A program made the translations under genes and the position numbers. DNA of 64,000 bases, from contig NC_060028.1 in the NCBI RefSeq assembly GCF_021134715.1, positions 3,494,501 through 3,558,500 of the forward strand. The letters are read 5' to 3'. The notes below the pieces were generated by a model. The model was not told the origin of the DNA, did not search any database, and saw only the letters and a list, made by a program, of their open reading frames with translations. The DNA comes from Daphnia pulex (lineage: Eukaryota > Arthropoda > Branchiopoda > Diplostraca > Daphniidae). Of the stretch, positions 11,402 to 22,510 are shown piece by piece. Each line of letters begins with the position of its first letter. The first letter of the stretch is position 1.

Positions 11402-11990
11402 TTCCGCCCTTCGTCTAACACTCAACCGTTCTCATCGTCACTTTTCTCTCCGTCGTTCTCTCCTCCGTCGCTCGTCGCTCTCTCCGCTCTTCGCTTTCTC
11501 CTCTGGTCGCTCTCTCCGCTCGTCGCTCTCTCCGCTCGTCGCTCTCTCCGCTCGTCGCTCTCTCCGCCGTCGCTCGTCGCTCTCTTCTCTGTCGCTCTCT
11601 CCGCTCGTCGCTCTCTCCGCCGTCGCTCGTCGCTCTCTTCTCTGTCGCTCTCTCCGCTCGTCGCTCTCTCCGCCGTCGCACTCTCCGTCGTCGCTCGTCA
11701 CTCTCTCTGCCGTCGCTCCTCGCTCTCTCCGCTCGTCACTCTCTCCGCTCGTCGCTCTCTCTGCTCGTCGCTCTCTCCGCTCGTCGCTCGCTCCACTCGT
11801 CGCTCTCGTTCCTTCTTCTTTCTCTAGCTCCATCGTTTCTATCCCGCTCTTTCGTCTCCGTCGCTCTCTCTCTCCGTTGTCTCTTCCGTCGCTCTCTCCT
11901 CTCGCCACCGCTCGTCGCTCTCTCCTCTGTTGCTCGCTCTCTTCACCGTCGTTCACTCCTCCGTCGCTCACTCTCCTCGCCGTCGCTCGT
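11402..11990. repeat. CT-rich 16-base tandem repeat
   Basis: The unit CGCTCTCTCCGCTCGT and its variants are repeated over about 590 bases, all pyrimidine-rich on the plus strand. Long ORFs here (poly-Arg/Glu/Ser on the minus strand) are a by-product of the repeat. Confidence 0.85.
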
Positions 11991-12078
11991 CATTGCCTTG
12001 CTGTCGGGCTCTCGACCTTCTGCCGGTCTCCCAGTTTCTCTCCTCCCGTAGCTCTCTTTCAATTGCTCTCCAAACCAA

Positions 12079-12438
12079 ACGACCCCGTTTCTTGCGGACA
12101 AAAGACTCACGCTTTTTCCCTCAACGTGCGTTTTTTCCCAAGCGACCCCAGGTCTTGCCCACGGCCAAAAAAAGCTCGCTGCTCACTGTGCGCTTCCTAC
12201 AACGACCCCGTTTCGCGGACAAAAGGCTCACGCTTTTTCCCTCAACGTGCGTTTTTTCCCAAGCGACCCCAGGTCTTGCCCGCGGCCAAAAAAAAACTCG
12301 CTGCTCACTGTGCGCTTCCTACAACGACCCCGTTTTGCGGACAAAAGGCTCACGCTTTTTCCCTCAACGTGCGTTTTTTTCCAAGCGACCCCAGATCTTG
12401 CCCGCGGCCAAAAAGGCTCGCTGCTCACTGTGCGCTTA
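12079..12438. repeat. Three copies of a 122-base repeat
   Basis: AACGACCCCGTTT recurs at 12079, 12201 and 12323, giving a period of 122 bases. Each unit runs through GCGGACAAAAGRCTCACGC and CCCAAGCGACCCCAG to GCTCACTGTGCGCTT. The copies are nearly identical, so the expansion is recent. No gene is implied. Confidence 0.9.
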
Positions 12439-12439
12439 T

Positions 12440-13132
12440 AAGCAACACTTCCCGCTGCTCACTACCGTCTCATACTCGTCACAAATCAATAACACAAAAC
12501 AAAACTTACACGCTAACAGGATTTTTACTCATGGTGCCGTTTTCCCCGTCACACCGTAGCTTAGCCGGAACCGTAGATCAGTACCCCAGCAGTTTAAGGC
12601 ATCTTTCCGCTGGGTCCATGATTTTCAGGATCTCATGAAGGCCTTCCGCCTCTAAACCGTCCTGACAGAACTTCTTAACACACTGTCCACAGTTTACAGA
12701 ATGATGGGAGAAAAACGGACTTACCCTATGAGGCCTGCATCTCCACCATGTAACATACAAGGATAAGGAGTGTATTGCTAATACCACATTCTAGTACAGT
12801 CACTGTTAGACAGCCCCGGACAGCCCGATGCTCTACGCTTATATACCCGGCAAGGCCGGCACAGTCATACAGTACGTCCGGTTGGACTACATACCAGAAC
12901 CAGACGTATCACATAGCGTGGTCATTGACCACGCGACATTATGTTTAAATAAAACATGAATTAATTAAAGAAATGGACCATGATTAAAGGCACATAAATA
13001 TTTAAAAATAAATAAATAATCCGCAAATAAATAATAAGATGTGGAGTGATTGACATTTTTTGTTCATCAGAAATAGATTTTTATTTTTTTGTCAAATTAT
13101 ATAAACAGGAACTATATCCTATTACATGAAGG
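12440..13132. other. Intergenic, no gene seen
   Basis: No convincing coding frame. A short palindrome, GCGTGGTC-ATT-GACCACGC, lies at 12916-12934. Confidence 0.45.
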
Positions 13133-13469
13133 TGAGAGTATAATCAAGTTTTCACCTTTGGATTAAAGAGCGACCCTTTCACCAATCATTTCCCTGACCC
13201 TGACGATGTTGATGGATTGGAGGCTGCGGTCGAGAACGAATCCACAGTCCGTGCTCGACGATCTCCTCTCCGTCCATCCGTTGACGTTTCTCTTCAAGTA
13301 GCAAGTGTAAAACGTGTTAATGAAGTGTGTTCACCCCAGATTATTGATTACCGCATTCGATCGCCGGCGCATGCACTCGCCCAATGTCGTAGCCGACAAA
13401 ATTGCAATTCGGTGACCAGAGAACGAATCCAGCCGAATTCCACACGCGCCCAGTCACGGCCGATGACAT
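13133..13469 (+). CDS. Unrecognised open frame cut by LTR
   Basis: An open frame of about 112 codons begins after a TGA and is acidic at first (NHFPDPDDVDGLEAAVENES), then Arg/Ser-rich. It runs straight into the copia LTR at 13470 and stops 12 bases later. The copia LTR boundary coincides with the loss of coding character, so this may be a host exon truncated by the retrotransposon. No ATG or splice site is decisive and no family is recognised. Confidence 0.3.
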
Positions 13470-13851
13470 TGTTAATATAATGAAACAAGGATAGTATGAG
13501 CGAGGCTTCTGTATATTAATACAGGATAGAACATCTTTCAATTTATGACATAAACATAGATTGAGTTGTGTGAATAAATTAATTATAATCCGTAATATAA
13601 TTACCAGAAAAACACACGAACAAAGATAGGAACAGATACCAGATAAATATAGAAAGTGTGACACTAGTAATTCTGACAGTGACGAACAGATAGACTTACT
13701 TCGTTACTTTGACAATCAACAAGAGACGAGAGAGAGCGGTGACAGCTAAACAGTATCCCAAGATACTTCCAGTTAGCCTACACAAGTCAGTGCCCTCTGG
13801 TGATCAGTGCCACTTGGTGGTCAGTCTACTCATGTTTGCTTTCTCTGAACA
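13470..13851 (-). mobile_element. Copia LTR (copy 1)
   Basis: On the minus strand a 382-base unit starts TGTTCAGAGAAAGC (plus 13851 downward), right after a purine-rich tract (GAGAGGGAG), and ends TATTAACA at 13470. TGTT...AACA ends and a polypurine tract next to the start are the hallmarks of a 3' LTR following copia pol. The partner 5' LTR is absent, so the boundary at 13470 rests on the TG..CA ends only. Confidence 0.6.
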
Positions 13852-15797
13852 CTCCCTCTCAAACATGTATGAAGATGTAAAGAAGGAATCAGAGGGAAAA
13901 AAAATTCAAATAATATAGTAAATTATTGTTGCAAGATTTCTTCTCATTACTTCATCTAATGGGATGAAGGGCAGTCTGAGTATCCTTTGAACAGATGTAT
14001 GATTAATCTAAAGAATTAGAGAGGAGAATTAGTTTTTCTTTGACGGGACAGGTAAAATTCCCATTAACTCCCGTAGGATAGAAAATCATGGATTATGTAG
14101 GATTTTTGAGAGGATCTGCCAGTTGATCATTTTTTGAGATGTACGATACGTCAATGTCCCCAGCTTCTTGTCTCTCGCGAACAAAATAATACTTGACATC
14201 GATGTGTGTGTGATGTGTCCTCACAGAAAGCTACAAATTCCGATTCTGTTGAGGATAAAGTAACGCATGTTTGTCTGCGACTGGCCCATGCTACTGGCCC
14301 ATTATTCAGGATGAAGATGAAAGCCGTAGTTGATCGCCGTGAGTTTAAGTCACCAGCAAAATCCGAATCTGATTATCCTTTAAGACGATCGTGATTGAGG
14401 CCAAAACGTATACTGTAGTCTTGCGTTCCTTTAAGGTATGCAAAAATTCTTCGAACTACAATCCAATGATGTTTCTGGGGTGATTCAGAGAATTGTGCCG
14501 CTTGACCAACTACAAATGCGATGTCTGGCCTAGATACGATTGTCAAATATAGTAGGCTTCCAATTGCCTCTCTATATGGCACATCTTCCAGGGGATCTTT
14601 ACCAGCATTTTGAGTAAGACGACATCCGGGCGAAGCTGGAAGGTTTTTAGGATGACAGTCTATCATGTGGAATTTCTTTAGGATTTTCCTAATGTAATAT
14701 GGTTGTGATAAGTAAAGGATTTTGTCTTTTCTGTTTCGAGTAATGGAGATGCCAACAAAATGATTAGCAGGAGTACACCGTATCTCGAAATATTTCTTCA
14801 AATATTCAATTACTTGATTTACTAGATTCCCGTCATCACTGATTAGTAATCCATCATCAACCCAGATTAGGACAAAAAGAACTTCTTTGTTGTTTCGACG
14901 AAAGTAAAGACACGGGTCGGCATCACTTGATTGTAGGCCAAAACGTTTGAGGAAACTATCAAAGTGGCGATTCCAGACTCGTGACGCTTGTTTGAGGCCA
15001 TTATCTGTTCTCAGTGTATGCACGATATGTCCAGTTTCACTTCGAAGAGTGTTGACGAAATTCTTGAAAGACTCAGCTACTTCTGATTTTTGTTTTAGAA
15101 AATAAACTGCTCGCCATCCACTGTGGTCGTCGGTGAAGAGTGCAAAGTATTTTTCTCCGCCTGGTGTTGGTACGTGCATTGGTCCACACACGTCAGAATG
15201 AATTAGTTGACCAACCTTGTTCGCTCTTTCACGCCCAACTGGAAAAGGGGAACGCTGCATTTTTCCGGAAACGCATCCCAGGCATGGTTGTTTGGGTATG
15301 CTGATGTTGGCCGGAAGTTGAAGACCTTTTACCAGTTGTTTAGATGACATCTTTTGGAAGGTTTTGTAGCTCACATGCGCCAATCTTTGGTGCCACACGT
15401 CGATTGGTGTAGTTGTTGGCACTGAAAGGAGTGCTGTGTATGTCTGTTGTTGCATCTCTGATAATTTTGGAAGAATAGACAAATAATAAAGCGTTTTTCC
15501 AATCCTCTCGCCCTTCATGACAACTGCTTTGTTCTTCTTAAAGGTGATTTTGGTTTAAATGAAATGTACAGACAGGCTAACAGCGGTAACAGCAGCAATC
15601 GAAATTAAATTGGTGCCAAGATTGGGTACATAAAGGACAATAGTGACTATTCGCTTGATGGTACCTACTGAGACAATGAATTCAATACTTCCGTATCCAC
15701 GCACGAATAGACGAGTAGACCCGATTCCACTAACAGTCCACGAATCAGAAAGAATTGGTTTGAAGGTGCAGAAAAAGGAACGTTGGTCACTCATGTT
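13852..15797 (-). pseudogene. Copia pol, internally deleted (copy 1)
   Basis: Read on the minus strand: a protease-side fragment (15555-15794, HMSDQ-type start, GIGSTRLFVRGYGSIEFI), then a 381-codon frame (14373-15518) with the GAG-pre-integrase motif (WHQRLAHVSYKTF...CLGCVSGKMQR), integrase core Asp residues (HSDVCGPM and RTDNG) and, directly after RTDNG, the RT segment LKQASRVWN, then IWVDDG (codons near 14853-14861) and RPDIAFVVGQ. Integrase C-terminus and the RT fingers are missing without loss of frame. An in-frame TAA (plus 14371-14375) breaks the RNase H just before SDSDFAGD, and a frame change precedes the tail (NDQLADPL). Gag and the 5' LTR are missing: at about 15797 the sequence changes abruptly into THAP coding sequence. 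Confidence 0.8.
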
Positions 15798-18700
15798 TTC
15801 ATGGGCTATTTGTGGAAATGTCTATGAAGATGGCAGCAGAAAAATTTGTGTTTTTTCAGTACCAAAGAATATGTTTTCTCGGTGGAAATCAATCATACCT
15901 GAACTGAAAGAAACAGCGAGACTGTGCGACATTCATTTTGAAGAATCAGATATTGTGAAGGGTTTCAAAAACGTGCAGAATTTTCATCCCCTAAAAAACT
16001 TGAGATTACTTCAGTCAGCTATTCCAAAATTTGTCTTGGGTAACATTACAAATGTACTACTCTCAATTTACGATGTAACAACTTTAAGTTTAAACAGTTA
16101 AAACAAATGCAGCATCCACATCTAATCGTAAACCTTTAAAGCAGCTGTTAAATATCACTGGCCATAGCAACCAGTTGCCAACAAAAAGACAAAATAATTG
16201 TCATTCTACAGCACAAGAAAATGCCAGAAAACGTAACCACATATCAAGCAGTAGTTCAAATTTAAAACCGGTAGTAACATTTTTCCCCTGCATTTCACAG
16301 GCTACAGGAAAGAAGCAAACCACAAGCCCATTGCTGGAGAGAGTATGGTTCAGGAAATAATTTCTTCACAACAGAGGTAATCAAAATAATTGGATTTCAT
16401 TTGTATAGCGATTCTTAATTTATTTCTTTATTTTAGTCCAGAGCAAGAATTGAGTGTTTCCGTCAATGAAGGTGCAAGTAAGGTTGACCAGATTTCCAAT
16501 CCATCACAAGATGAGGATAGCTATTGCGAGCATGAGCAACTGACTCATATGGAAAGCATTTATACTTCACACAGGTATTTGAAATTTAATGTATTTTTTG
16601 TATCGTAATTCTTAATCATCATTTTTTCTTGAATATAGTCCAGAGCAACTAGTGACTCCCACTATCTATGAACCAGCAAGTAAAGTTGACCTGATTTCCG
16701 ATCCATCACTTGTTGCAGATGGCTTCGTGGAACATGAGCATTCTTCAATGAATGAGAATTCTACGGAAAGCATTGCTGCTCCACACAGGTATGTTTACAA
16801 ATTTTATTTAATTAGTTTTTCCAATGCTTAATTTTATCTTCTTTCCTCAATTTAGTCCAGAGCAACTAGTGACTACCACGGTCCACAAACCAGCAAGTGA
16901 GGATGACCTGACTTCCCATCCACAACCAGTTGAAGATGGCTACTGCGAGCATGAGCAACTGACTCCTATTGAGAGCATTGCTGCTTCCACACAGGTATGT
17001 TTACAAATTGCATTTAATTAGTTTTACAAAGCTTTATTTTATTGTCTTCCTTTAATTTAGTCCTAAACAACTAACAGCAACAAAACACAAATGAAATACA
17101 TAATTAAACTACCATGTGCCTGCAGATTGTGCCAAAAAGAGATTAAGGGTCAATGTCCTACTTGTCAGTTGAAGGAATTTAAAGGATTATTAAGAGAGAA
17201 AGACAAGCAACTGCGGAGTGCCATAAGACACCAAGCGAAATCAACAAGATACGTCGACAAGCTAAGTTAAGATTAAGAAATCAGGAAGAGCTCATTCTAT
17301 GAAATACGACGGCGGTTTCCTGATGCAGTGCTTACTTTTAAAATTGAAAAGCAGCTCTACTTATGCGCACCTGAGAAAGAGCAAAATCCTACCTCTCCCA
17401 AGCGCCTCTAAAATTCGTCGCAGGCTAAGTTCATCAGAATGCAAGTTCGGTTTTAATGAACTTGCGTTGGAAAATATTAAGAAAGCACTGGGAAATTTAC
17501 CTGATGCTGATCGTTGGGGCAGTCTTATGTGGGATGAGGTTTCTCTGAAGAAAGATCTGACATGGCATTCAAAGAGATTGGAGTTGCATGGCGTTGTTGA
17601 TTTTGGCGAGGAAATTGAATCGGCTGTGAAAAACGAAATAGCTACACACGCTGTTGTGCTTATGTTCAGACCATACAAAGGAAGTTGGGTGCAACCATTC
17701 GCGTGTTTTGCCTCGCTAAATGCAGCAAGTTCTACAATTCTGCATGAGATTATTCTAAAAGCAACTGTCTTGCTTTACAATCACAAAGCCATCGTTAAGA
17801 ATTATGTCTGTGATGGATGTTCATCTAATAAAGCAGCCATTAGGCTTTTCCGAGTTCATGGGAATTTTTCAAGAGCAAAGGTGGAGTCTGAACTGGATTT
17901 TTTCATTCGGCATCCCATGGATCCCTCAATTAAAATCTATTGGCTATTTGATGCACCCAATCTTTTGAAATGTACAAGGAACCACATTCTGAAGCACAAA
18001 GAGGTCCAGGTAGTGTGGTAATGTTAAATAAGTTTTTACTTGTTAATAATTTTCATTTTATTGAAACAGTATGCTGGTGAAACTGTGCGTTTCATTTACT
18101 ACAAACAGATATACGATCTTGAGAAAAAAAATCACTTTCGGAAATCGTTCAAACTGACCGAGTCTCACATCCATTCTACAACTTTCGAAAAAATGAACGT
18201 CGGGAAGGCGGCACAGTTGCTTTCGGACTCAGTAGCTCATGCTCTACGTCGCTACAGAAGAGACAAGAAATTCTCATATCTATTTAAAGATTCAGAAACA
18301 ACTGAACGATTTACGAAATTAATCAACGATGTCTTTGACGTCATGAATGGACGGTTCATTGCACAAGGAATCAATGTGACCAACTGGTGGAAGAAAAAGA
18401 AGAAGCTGGACACCTTTCTCGACATACTTGATCTGACTGAGGAATGTAACCGCACCAGAAAACAAAATGATCCTAAAACACCTGTTAAGATGTTCCTGTC
18501 AAACACAACCTTGCAGGCATGGCGTGTCACAGTTTTAAGTCTGCTAGTTTTAAGTGTGATAGCTTTGACGGAGGAAATGTTTAACATAGGATACACCTCA
18601 GTCCTTACAGGAAAACTAAATCAAGATCCTCTCGAGGTAAAATTTAAATGATTTAAAATTATTCTCATACTCATGTTTACATTATTTTTTCTTTGCGTTT

Positions 18701-19438
18701 TTTCGGAATAGTACGTAGCATAGATGATACACCTACGGCCCATTCTTGGCTGCAAATTTTTAGGATTGTGTTGCTTTACAACCCCACTAAGATGCATGTC
18801 GAACACGGTAACGTCGACAGCGAGGAAAAACTTCGAATCCTTGTCTCCTACGAAGAATGCCTTCTTAACAAATTCAAGTCTTGCCAAAAGGAAGCTGCCC
18901 AAATTCGGGAATCGTTTAAGGAGCAACTATTGGAGGAGCTGGCGGTCCGTTATGTAAGTGTGATGGAGGATCAATTGAGCAGTGACGAAATGAAGGATGA
19001 GATTATATATGACATGTGTGGGTATTAAGTCAAGACTCGTGATTCTGTCTGGAAGAATTGCCCAGATTGCATGAAAGGGATCATCAGGAAGTATGAGGAT
19101 CTACCCTCTACTTTTTTGTCGGCTGAGTACACTGCAGACCGCAATCACGGTGGACTAATTTTCGTCACAGTAATTTTTGTTTAAATTATTCATCTTGTTG
19201 AAGATGTGATAAGTAAATTTTTTTATAACGATGAACACATTTATGTGTCCAATTGCTATGAAGCTGTGATTTCTGAACTATGTAAATTGAAATTGTTGAA
19301 TGTCTTTTGTATTCAGCACGAAGAATCACTGCCATACATATTACTGCAATATTTTCACATTAGATTCCTAACAGAATCCAAACGGTATCGTAATATTCAC
19401 CTCACTAAAGAAAGAACTGAAATGAAAAAAATAAAATA
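15794..19438 (+). pseudogene. P-element/THAP9-like transposase, broken
   Basis: A multi-exon transposase with a THAP domain (15794-16060; ARLCDIHF gives the C-x2-H pair, but the first half of the C2CH zinc site is cut off at the copia junction), duplicated linker exons, a Cys-rich coiled segment (17096-17280), and the RNase H-like catalytic core in 17299-18009 (MWDEVSLK, VCDGCSSNKA, FDAPNLLKCTRNHI). The GTP-binding insertion is in 18070-18636 and C-terminal parts in 18696-19438. P-type transposases use GTP as cofactor for cut-and-paste. Breaks: lost N-terminus, frame interruptions at 17281, a TG instead of AG acceptor before 18696, and TAA at about 19026 within conserved sequence. No terminal repeats or 8-base target duplication were found. 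Confidence 0.75.
16437..16994 (+). repeat. Three tandemly duplicated exons
   Basis: Three exons within the THAP-type gene are copies of each other: 16437-16574, 16639-16788 and 16856-16994. Each starts TCCAGAGCAA after an AG acceptor (SPEQ) and ends ..CACACAG before GTATTT/GTATGT. They encode acidic spacer units (VDQISNPSQDEDSYCEHEQL and relatives). Lengths 138 and 150 keep phase 1-2; the third (139) has one extra base in its 3' part and loses phase. A fourth, degenerate start (TCCTAAACAA) follows at about 17061. Confidence 0.75.
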
Positions 19439-19516
19439 AAAAACTGTCGAGGACTTCAACTTATGCCAAATCATTGCCTACAACTGTCAATACAAATGTT
19501 TAAAAATTAAAATTGA

Positions 19517-20314
19517 GAGAAATCGTCGTCGATTTCCGGAGCGGCCAGACCCCAGCATTGGATTCTTTTCAGACAGCTGGTGAGTCAAATAGAAAATGAG
19601 GATTTCACATTCCATTACGAACGACTTGATGAATGGCTACATCGAAAGTTCAGCGAACTTACCTTAGTCAAGAAGATTATACAAAACATTGAAACTAAAA
19701 TAGGAAAGAAAGAATGTCTTTTTTTTCCTTCCCCAGAAGCGTTGACTGAGAAAATGACCAATCCTCCCGTAGAATTCGGATTCAAATTCACATTCTCATC
19801 CATCACTCGCCCAGAAGAATTTTTGGAACGGCTCAAGCGACCTGTAATCGGCACTGATATTTTCAAAAAAAATTCCAAAGGGACAAATAATGTTTTAAAT
19901 GATAAGCATTGGTATGAGAGCAGTTCTGTCTTTGAAAGGATCCAGTCAGAAATTGTCGTTTTTGTCAAGCTTGTCAAAAGAAACACCAACAAAGAGAAAT
20001 TCACCTTCGCCATAACGGCAACCGACAAATACGACAAAAATCGCGTAAACCAATTTCCGATAATTGTCCATCATAAACAGGAAACGTTGTTTCGATTGTC
20101 TGCAATGGAATTTTGTAATCACATTTTGAAAGACGTCAATCAACTGGCCCAGTCGTCGCCGCATCACCCAGTTCAACTGGGTGATGTGAATGTGATTTTG
20201 AAGTGGAACCAACTGGATAATAATCTGAAAAATAATATGCCCAAAAATAGAATAATATGCTTGCGGAGGTATAAAAATTATAAGTTAATGTTGCCATCTC
20301 TAGTTAAAGAGTGA
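19517..20314 (+). CDS. Unrecognised ORF, 19.5-20.3 kb
   Basis: An open frame runs from a TGA upstream of 19517 to TGA at 20314; a possible AG acceptor lies at about 19573 (TTCTTTTCAG), so the coding start may be an exon border rather than an ATG. The product of about 245-265 residues is Lys/Asn-rich, with no Cys cluster or membrane segment. Distinct blocks are FERIQSEIVVFVKLVKRNTN and FRLSAMEFCNHILKDVNQLA. I do not recognise the family. It lies 80 bases after the P-type transposase and could be the last exon of a host gene or cargo of that element. A perfect 25-base inverted repeat is embedded in its coding sequence (20162-20186). Confidence 0.4.
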   Translation, partial: EKSSSISGAARPQHWILFRQLVSQIENEDFTFHYERLDEWLHRKFSELTLVKKIIQNIETKIGKKECLFFPSPEALTEKMTNPPVEFGFKFTFSSITRPEEFLERLKRPVIGTDIFKKNSKGTNNVLNDKHWYESSSVFERIQSEIVVFVKLVKRNTNKEKFTFAITATDKYDKNRVNQFPIIVHHKQETLFRLSAMEFCNHILKDVNQLAQSSPHHPVQLGDVNVILKWNQLDNNLKNNMPKNRIICLRRYKNYKLMLPSLVKE

Positions 20315-20638
20315 AGGTATTAACTACTTAAGCACTTAAGTTACAAAAAAACTAAAACTATGCACGGTTTTTTTTTCTCGTATTTCAATATAATTTTACA
20401 AATAAAACGTGGTATTTTTCTCAGACTTTTTAATTTGGCCTAGTTTACACTTCTAGCCGCAGAAGGCGCTACCGCCAGTAGTGTTGATTTTTCGTCTTGT
20501 TTAATTGTAATGACTGTTCATGACCATAGATAAAGACGACCATATCTTTATCTGTGTCATGAGTCTGCACACAGTCACGTAGTCCTCGTTTGATTTCTTC
20601 TACAATGGAAAGGGCGAGTAAAATGAAATCAGTGCCTT

Positions 20639-20948
20639 AGCAGAGCTATAGAATACTGGTAGCGCCACTGCCATGTTAACTCCTCCTCTCGGAAATTTTC
20701 TCTGGGGCTGAAGCCAGCTTTAGTAATCGATAGTGAAAATCGGAGATAAGATATCGATCTCGCTCCTTGCCACTCCTCCACTTTTCCCTCCATATCTATT
20801 ACCATGCCTATACCCTACTTCCCCACACACCCGCCGTGGCGCTTATAGCTAAGGAGCAGGGCAGGCAAGCAAGATTCACTACCAGAGAAAAAAAGCAATG
20901 GAAGGGCTCGCCATATGAGTGGCCGTACCAGTATTCCATAGCTCTGCT
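20639..20948. mobile_element. MITE with 22-base terminal repeats
   Basis: AGCAGAGCTATAGAATACTG at 20639 is matched, with one mismatch, by the reverse complement of the sequence ending at 20948. The 310-base body has no transposase frame. The flanking 8 bases do not match, so no target duplication is claimed and the superfamily is open. Confidence 0.55.
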
Positions 20949-21202
20949 GGCAACTTCGGCGGCATAGATAAAGAAGACTGGTTTCGCATGTGCTATCCTT
21001 TTAGCCCTATCCTAAAAGGCTATCTCTACTGACCCCGAGTTTCTGTTTTGCTTGTCCTGCCCCTAGCGGATAAACTGCTGTACTGCACCGTGGTCTTTAT
21101 CTTTGCTCGGCAGAGTAATAGATAATTGTGTAATAGCAGGGGTATTATAGATGGCTCCCAATTAATAATTAAATAAATAATAAAAACCCAATAAATAGTT
21201 AA

Positions 21203-21380
21203 ATTTCCCATAAGGGAATTCGACGGGAAGGTACTATTTTACTAGTGACATTTCTATTGACATGATACGGCGATACGATGGCCCCTTTGAATCAATATCA
21301 TCTAGGCTGTTGCGGCATATAGACATTTAAAGGGGCCTTTAAGTAAAATGGCCGGAGCCCCCTCCCCCTTATGGGAAAAT
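21203..21380. repeat. Fold-back element
   Basis: TTTCCCATAAGGG (about 21204) and CCCTTATGGGAAA (about 21367) form an inverted pair about 175 bases apart. Inside, GGCCCCTTTGAA and TTAAAGGGGCC form a second pair. This is a small fold-back or MITE-like unit without coding sequence. Confidence 0.45.
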
Positions 21381-21680
21381 ATAAAAACTAAATTAAAATT
21401 CCGGTATAATTTCTGAAAATTTTAATTTATAGCTTTTATCAGCTCTCGATGAAATTATCAAAGCCTGAGATAAGATTTTGAAGAAAATACCGTAAATACC
21501 AGTCCCAGTCTCTAATAAACCCCTTTGTTTCAGAAAAACGTGGGGGAGAGTAAGCAATTCCGTAGACCCGGCAGCAGTGCATGGCTCTCATAATCGGAGA
21601 TCTGAAAGAAATCAATTTTGAGGGTGGGTATTGAAAGAATTCTAATTTCTTTAAAAAATCGTGACTCACGGGTTCCATAG

Positions 21681-22259
21681 AAGAAACGCAGATCTTGTTT
21701 TAAGACCGTTTGCGTTTCTCTATCATTTATCAGTGAGTCACAATTTGAACCTCAAGTTAGCCCATTTACATATGGGCCTCCCTACTGTCCGGACACTTTT
21801 GCCTCGGAGAAAAACCTATCCTTCCCATTATTAAAAATTCAAAAAAAATTAGGGTTGTTCCTGGCACCCGAGAAAACCTACGAAAAAATCTTCATTCAAA
21901 TCGAATGAAAATTTAACCACTTTTTCGCCTTGCGAAAACAGCGGTTTCCCATAAGGTTCTCTCTGGTGCCCGGACACTTTTGGTGCCTACTGTATATGAG
22001 AGACAAAAACATTGATATTTTCTACCGCTAGATGACTTAGGGAACGATCAATATACTTCAGGCCAGAAATTGCACCCCCTATTGGCCACCATTAGCGCTA
22101 GTTGTATGTTTATAAAACACACCGCTCCAGTGCCACTCTCACACTCTCACTCTCACTCTCCTCTCACACTATCACTTCAGGCCTTCTATCCATGACTCCA
22201 TGCTTCAGTCGCGTGGTCGCACAGCACCTTTGCAGACGTACTGTCAATTCTGTTAAAGT
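21681..22259. other. Intergenic with CTCACT microsatellite
   Basis: No gene seen. A CTCACT/CTCACA microsatellite lies at about 22136-22175. CGGACACTTTTG boxes at about 21790 and 21972 are in the same orientation; the second is followed by TACTGTA, as at a Tc1-type end, but no matching partner was found. Confidence 0.4.
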
Positions 22260-22264
22260 TTTCC

Positions 22265-22510
22265 TTTGAAATTATAAGTTCAATAGTCAATACTATCTTT
22301 TTCCGCTGAAAAAAAATGAATTTGGGAAAAAAAGAGACAAAAGGGGATGCAGAGTGTTAATGGACAAATTTCTATAGAGGGAAAGGAAATGTAAAGAAAT
22401 TTGTTTACAAACAGCTAAAAAAAGGTGGGGGGGCTTAACTTAAGTAATTTATGATAATCAACATCGTCCTCGCTGTCAAGCTCGCTGTTGGAATTTTTAA
22501 AAGCTTCACA
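22265..22510 (-). repeat. Inverted copy of the 45.6-kb gene module
   Basis: On the minus strand this stretch matches 45600-45870 (plus): an acidic coding tail (NSELDSEDDVDYHKLLKL here, NPDSED...DDVSYQQILKL there), then TTTGTAAACAAATTTC, CCCTTTTGTCTCTTTTT and CGGAAAAAGATAGTATT in the same order. It is therefore a dispersed fragment of the duplicated acidic gene at 43-46 kb. Confidence 0.65.

Noticed and set aside
11415..11971. Long Arg/Glu/Ser-rich open frames on the minus strand
   Set aside because: They follow directly from the CT-rich 16-base tandem repeat, which is open in several frames at once.
12079..12438. CRISPR-like array
   Set aside because: Units are contiguous near-identical 122-base repeats without variable spacers.
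12228..12559. Open frames with repeated Phe/Pro/Arg units
   Set aside because: They are translations of the 122-base tandem repeat on both strands, not conserved protein.
20639..20948. Assignment of this MITE to the P-type transposase next to it
   Set aside because: The transposase ends were not found and no 8-base duplication flanks the MITE, so proximity is the only link.
21781..22005. Possible Tc1-type element between two CGGACACTTTTG boxes
   Set aside because: The two boxes point the same way and only the right one has a TA-flanked end, so they do not form terminal inverted repeats.
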